A stretch of DNA of 64,000 nucleotides, taken from assembly GCA_904063045.1 (NCBI GenBank), contig CAJFCJ010000022.1, forward strand, positions 62,001 to 126,000, read 5' to 3'. Under the pieces are notes generated by a model. That model made no database searches. It saw only the letters and a list, made by a program, of their open reading frames with translations, and was not told the origin of the DNA. Position numbers and translations under genes: made by a program. The stretch comes from Dimorphilus gyrociliatus (Eukaryota > Annelida > Polychaeta > Dinophilidae). Below are positions 59,520 through 64,000 of the stretch, in pieces (within the stretch, counting starts at the first letter, position 1; each line of letters begins with the position of its first letter).

Positions 59520-62500
59520 ATGTTAAAGACACTTTTAGTCTGTCTCTTCGTTGGACAGATTGTCGCCTCACCCTATCATCGGTCGAAGAGAGCGACATGT
59601 ACTACAAATACTGATTGTAGTGGTTATGGAACATGTAACGGTGGATCTTGTACGTGTGATATGGGCTACACCGGTGATAAATGTGAAAATCGTTAGTAAT
59701 TTTATTTCTCTATTGATTGGTTTTTTATTAATAATTCAATACGAAAATCTCAGAATGCTTTCCTGCGGATATCGTCTTTGTTTTGGATGAATCTGGTTCG
59801 GTAACCGAACCTAACTGGATAAAGCAATTGGAGTTCACTAATGAACTTGTTGATATGTTCCCAATTGCTTCCGACAAAGTTAGAATTGGATATGTTACCT
59901 ACTCAAGCAAAGTCAACAAAGTTCGTCATTTGAAGGACACACCAACAAAGGCTGAAATCAAGCAAATTATTTCGCAACTTTCTTACGCAAAAGGAGGTAC
60001 AAACACTCCCGCTGCTGTTTTCAGTGCAGCCACCACATCTTTCTCCAAAGGAAATGGTGACCGAATTGAAACACCAGCTGTTCCTAATATCATGATTATT
60101 ATGACTGACGGAAAAACTTCCTCACAATACAAACCTGATTTCGATTTGAACGCAGCATTGCTCAGGAGTAAGAAAGATATCGAAGTTTTCGCTATTGGTA
60201 AAGAAGTAATTTATATTTATCGTTACTTTTTTTATAAATATTTCTTTACATCCAGGTATTTCGGCCGGAGTTGATGAACAAGAAATTGAAGCTCTTGCAT
60301 CCTTGCCAGTTGATGAACATAAATTCATTGTAAACGATTTCTCCGCTTTAAACACTATCAAGCAGAAAATTTTGAATGCCATCTGCAAGAGTACTGCTGC
60401 AAAAGCCAGTCCCTGTGACAAAAACCCTTGCCATGATCCTGGTACTACTAAATGCGTTAATGGTGGAAATGGAGCCTATACTTGCGAATGCAAAGTTGGT
60501 TACGTAGGAAAGCATTGTGAAACTAGTACGCTGTTACTAAATAATATTTTTTTCATATTATAATGATTATCTGTATTTTTTCCTCCAAAGGATGTGGAGT
60601 TGCCGATATCGCTTGGATCATTGACAGCAGTGGCTCAATTGGAAAGGACAACTATGTTAAACAAATGAAATTTATCCGCGATTTCTGTGATAAACTCGAT
60701 ATTTCACCAACTGCCAGTCAAGTTGCCGCCGTTTCTTTCGGTCTTACTGCTAGATTGGATTTTGATTTCAAACAACACCAAGACAAAGCTTCGCTTTTAA
60801 CAGCCATCGATGGAATTTCATACATGCAAAGTTATACCAATACTTCTGGAGGTATCAGGAGAGCTATTGAAAAAGTTTTCACCCCAGCTGGTGGAGACAG
60901 ACTTGATAAGCCAAACATTGCTATCGTTATCACTGATGGAGAATCAAACAAAGACAAGGATGATACCATTCCAGCTGCCAAGTTATTGCATAAACACACA
61001 ACTTTGGGTGTTTCTACATTTTGTGTCGCTGTCGGATCAGGTGTTAAACAATCTGAAGTAAAAGGTATTGCTAGCGATCCTGATTCAGAATTTGTCATTG
61101 AAATAAAAAATTATAATGAAATTAACCAACATCTCACAAAAATATTGGAAGGAACCTGTAAAACATCAGGTACAGTTTAAGTGTTTATAGCACAATTAAT
61201 ATTCTAATTGCCAATTGTATATTCTGCCTATAAAAGATGCTGACCATTGTCTCAGCGGACCATGTCAAAATGGAGGCAGCTGCACAAAAATCAGTAACGG
61301 TTATAAATGTACCTGCAAAGCAGGATGGACTGGAAATAACTGTCAAACCAGTAAGATATTATTCAATTAATATTTTAAGTTACAATATATATTAATTAAC
61401 ATACAATTATCTCGTATAGACATAGACGATTGTAAACCCAACCCATGTTTGAACGGAGGAGTCTGCGTAGATGGAGTTAACTCTTACACTTGTAATTGTG
61501 TTAATGGATGGTCCGGACCTACCTGTGATATACGTAAGTGACTAAGAATGCATTTTCGATTCTTGTTAAAGATGATACTGTTCGTTCACAGCAAAAGATT
61601 TCTGCAAACCAACCAACCCATGCGTACATGGAACTTGCTCTAGCCAGGCCAGCGGATACACATGTACCTGTAACCAAGGATATCAAGGAACTAATTGTGA
61701 TGTTCTCATTGATCACTGTAAACCAACCAACCCATGTGTACATGGAACTTGCGCCAGTTCCGTAAGTGGATTCACTTGTACCTGCAACCAAGGATACCAA
61801 GGAACCAAATGTGATGTTCTCATTGATAACTGCAAACCAACCAATCCATGCCAGAATGGCGGAGCTTGTACTTCAACTGTCAGTATAGTTTGTTACAGTT
61901 TTTATGTTTCAATACGTTTAACTCTTTCACATCTTAGATTTCTGGTTACACTTGTGCTTGTGTCAACGGATACACTGGAAACCAATGCCAAACTGGTAAA
62001 CGTCGTTAAATAGTATATTTTTGAATTTACAATAATCTTGTTTTCTAAACAATAGCTCCTGCAAATGACTGTGGAAAAGTTGATATCTGCTTCGTTATCG
62101 ATAGCAGTGCTTCAATTGGCTCCAACTGGGGTAAACAATTGGACTTTATCGCTGACTTCAGCAAAAAATTCACTATTGGCGATAAAGCCAGAATTGGTGC
62201 TGTCACTTACAGTTCAACTGCTGAAATAAGCTTCCCCATCGACGGTGCTGGATCTGCTTCAACTAATGCTGAATTCGAGACAAAAGTAAAGGCCATCACC
62301 CACATGAGAAAGGGTACATATACTCACGAAGGTTTGGGATTGGCACCTGATTGTGGCTGGAGAACTGCAGCTGGAATTAAGAAACTCGGTAATTAAATTT
62401 AATATTTCGGCATAATTCTGCTTATATATAAATATATCTTTTCTTCTAGCCATTGTTGTCACTGATGGAAAATCAATTAAACCAACTGAAACTGCAACTA

Positions 62501-64000
62501 TTGCCAATTCAGTTAGAAGTAACTACAATATTGAAATTCACGCTGTTGGAATAGCGTAAGTTCTATTATTTACGTCTCTATAGACGATTAAATAGTTTTT
62601 TCATTAATCAGAAATGCCGATGCTGCTGAATTGGAAGCTATTGCTGGAATTGGAAAAACTAATGCCGGAAAAGTTTACACTGCCCCAGATTTTGATAGTT
62701 TAGGAAACGTTGCTAATGAATTGGCTCAAGGAACTTGTGGTACTGGTGGTGGTAAGCATTTATCTCTAAATTTTGCTATAAAATGGAACTTGATATATGA
62801 ATTAATTTTTTCAGGAACTCCCAACCAAGGTTGCGCAAAGGCTGATATACTCTTTGTTGTCGACTCCAGTGCTTCTGTTAGTTTAACTAACTGGGGCCTT
62901 CAAGTTCAATTCATCATCGACTTGGTTAAGGATTTCACCATTGGTGATGACAAGACCAAATTCGGTATGGTAACTTTCAGTTCTGCAGCCGAAATCAGTT
63001 TCCCAGTGTCTGGAGCTAGTTCACCTCAAAGTCAACAAGATTTCGAAACCAAAATCAAAGCTGTAACTCACATGAGGAAAGGAACTAACACCGATGTTGG
63101 TTTGGATTTGGTAAACACTGCTGGAATAACTTGGAGACCAGCTGATCCATCCATCAGAAGAATGGTTATTGTCATCACCGATGGTCAATCCAAATACCCA
63201 GATAAAACTAAAATATCTGCCGATGCTTTAAGACAAGCTGGTATTGAAGTTCATGCTGTCGGTATCAAAAATTACGTAAAAGCTGAATTGGATGCCATCT
63301 CCGGTTTGGGACAAGCCAAAGCTGGATCTACCTTCACCGCACCTGATTTTACTGACTTGACATCGATTATCAGCAAAATTAAATCAGGCGTTTGCACAGT
63401 TCAAGATCCATGCTCTCCAAATCCATGTATGAACAGCGGAGCATGCAGTTCAAATGGAAACACTTTCACTTGCACATGTACAGGAGGTTATACCGGAGCT
63501 ACCTGCGCCACTCCACCAAGTAATAGCATTTTTTATAAAAGCAAACTGTTGATTACCTAAGTATACTTTATTTAATTAGATCCTTGCTCTTTCACACCTT
63601 GCAAAAATGGCGGACAATGTACATCCAGTGGCAATTCCTTCACTTGTACCTGTGTCAACTCTTATCATGGAGCAACATGCCAAAACGGTGCGTAGAAATA
63701 CACTTTAATTTTTTTTTCCAATTTTTAAATATCAAAAATTACTAGCTCCTGGATGCAATTCAAACCCATGTCAAAATGGTGGTCAATGTACTAATGGAGT
63801 CAATGGTGCTTATTCATGTGCCTGCATCAATGGATATACCGGAAATAACTGTCAAACTCCTCCAGCAAGTATGTATGAACCTTTAAAAGCATATAAAATT
63901 TAACAAAATTAATTAATCGATAAATGTTAGATCCATGTTCACCAAACCCATGTCAGAATGGAGGACAATGTGCCGCCAATGGCAACGGTCACACTTGTAC
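59520..64000 (+). CDS. Secreted multi-domain VWA/EGF protein, 5' part (runs off right edge)
   Basis: Fifteen exons are visible: 59520-59691, 59754-60197, 60256-60525, 60591-61169, 61237-61350, 61420-61533, 61592-61878, 61938-61995, 62056-62388, 62450-62555, 62612-62751, 62815-63519, 63580-63687, 63746-63868, 63931 onward, giving ~1207 aa so far. A signal peptide ([17 protein letters not shown]) and a basic RSKR site precede an EGF module. Then come VWA1 (MIDAS DESGS), an EGF, VWA2 (DSSGS), five EGF-like modules, VWA3 (DSSAS), VWA4 (DSSAS) and at least four more EGF modules. All four VWA domains keep a DxSxS metal site and a TDG motif. Most exons are phase 1-1, suited to shuffling. Matrilin-like or other adhesive extracellular matrix proteins are the nearest analogues; no specific ortholog is claimed. 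Coding sequence is noticeably less AT-rich than in neighbours, hinting at high expression. Confidence 0.88.

Noticed and set aside
1-64000. CRISPR arrays, operons or bacterial contamination
   Set aside because: No regularly spaced repeats. Genes have spliceosomal introns throughout, and all recognised families are metazoan.

Overview
This is an AT-rich stretch of an animal nuclear genome. Almost every gene is split by GT-AG introns, many only 45-100 bp long. An innexin, ionotropic-receptor-like channels, a GlyR-type channel, a chromokinesin and sperm-associated genes point to an invertebrate. The short introns, closely packed genes and innexin suggest a lophotrochozoan such as a small annelid; that is an inference and no species is claimed.

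Layout. 1-149 (-): start of a secreted EGF-type protein running off the left edge. 1186-11917 (+): three head-to-tail ionotropic receptor genes with a shared exon plan. 12295-13298 (-): small secreted protein made of an ITIH C-terminal-like domain. 13852-15783 (-): THEG/SPMAP2-repeat sperm protein. 15784-20491: gene-poor. 20492-23488 (-): monocarboxylate-transporter-like MFS protein. 23489-26891: gene-poor. 26892-39549: housekeeping cluster, with GMPPA (-) head-to-head with MRPL27 (+), then PAXBP1/GCFC (-) and KIF4 (-, 20 exons). 40313-40620 (-): two unidentified coding-like exons. 41349-43278 (+): innexin. 45747-46775 (+): prostanoid-receptor-like GPCR. 46776-51933: gene-poor, with a 339-bp TIR element. 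51934-56223 (+): glycine-receptor-like Cys-loop channel. 56860-57660: internally deleted Tc1/mariner element. 58305-59348 (-): TSSK-like kinase, apparently nested in the 5'UTR intron of a large VWA/EGF secreted protein (about 58206 to beyond 64000, +).

The genes are functionally mixed and do not form one pathway. Chemosensory or neural signalling genes (three IRs, innexin, GPCR, Cys-loop channel), sperm genes (THEG-like, TSSK-like) and core housekeeping genes lie side by side. Exon joins for all named genes were worked out by hand from splice consensus, reading phase and family similarity. Every complete gene gives an uninterrupted frame whose length is divisible by three. No database search was run.

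Most worth following up: (1) mobile elements with CAGT termini and TA target sites, plus many TAC(A/T)GTA heptamers that look like Tc1-family excision footprints; (2) a long fold-back element inside a KIF4 intron; (3) IR paralogs that carry Asn at the pore Q/R/N site and differ by precise intron losses; (4) a kinase nested in a 5'UTR intron; (5) an anion-channel M2 segment with Leu at the 6' position; (6) orphan coding exons upstream of KIF4.
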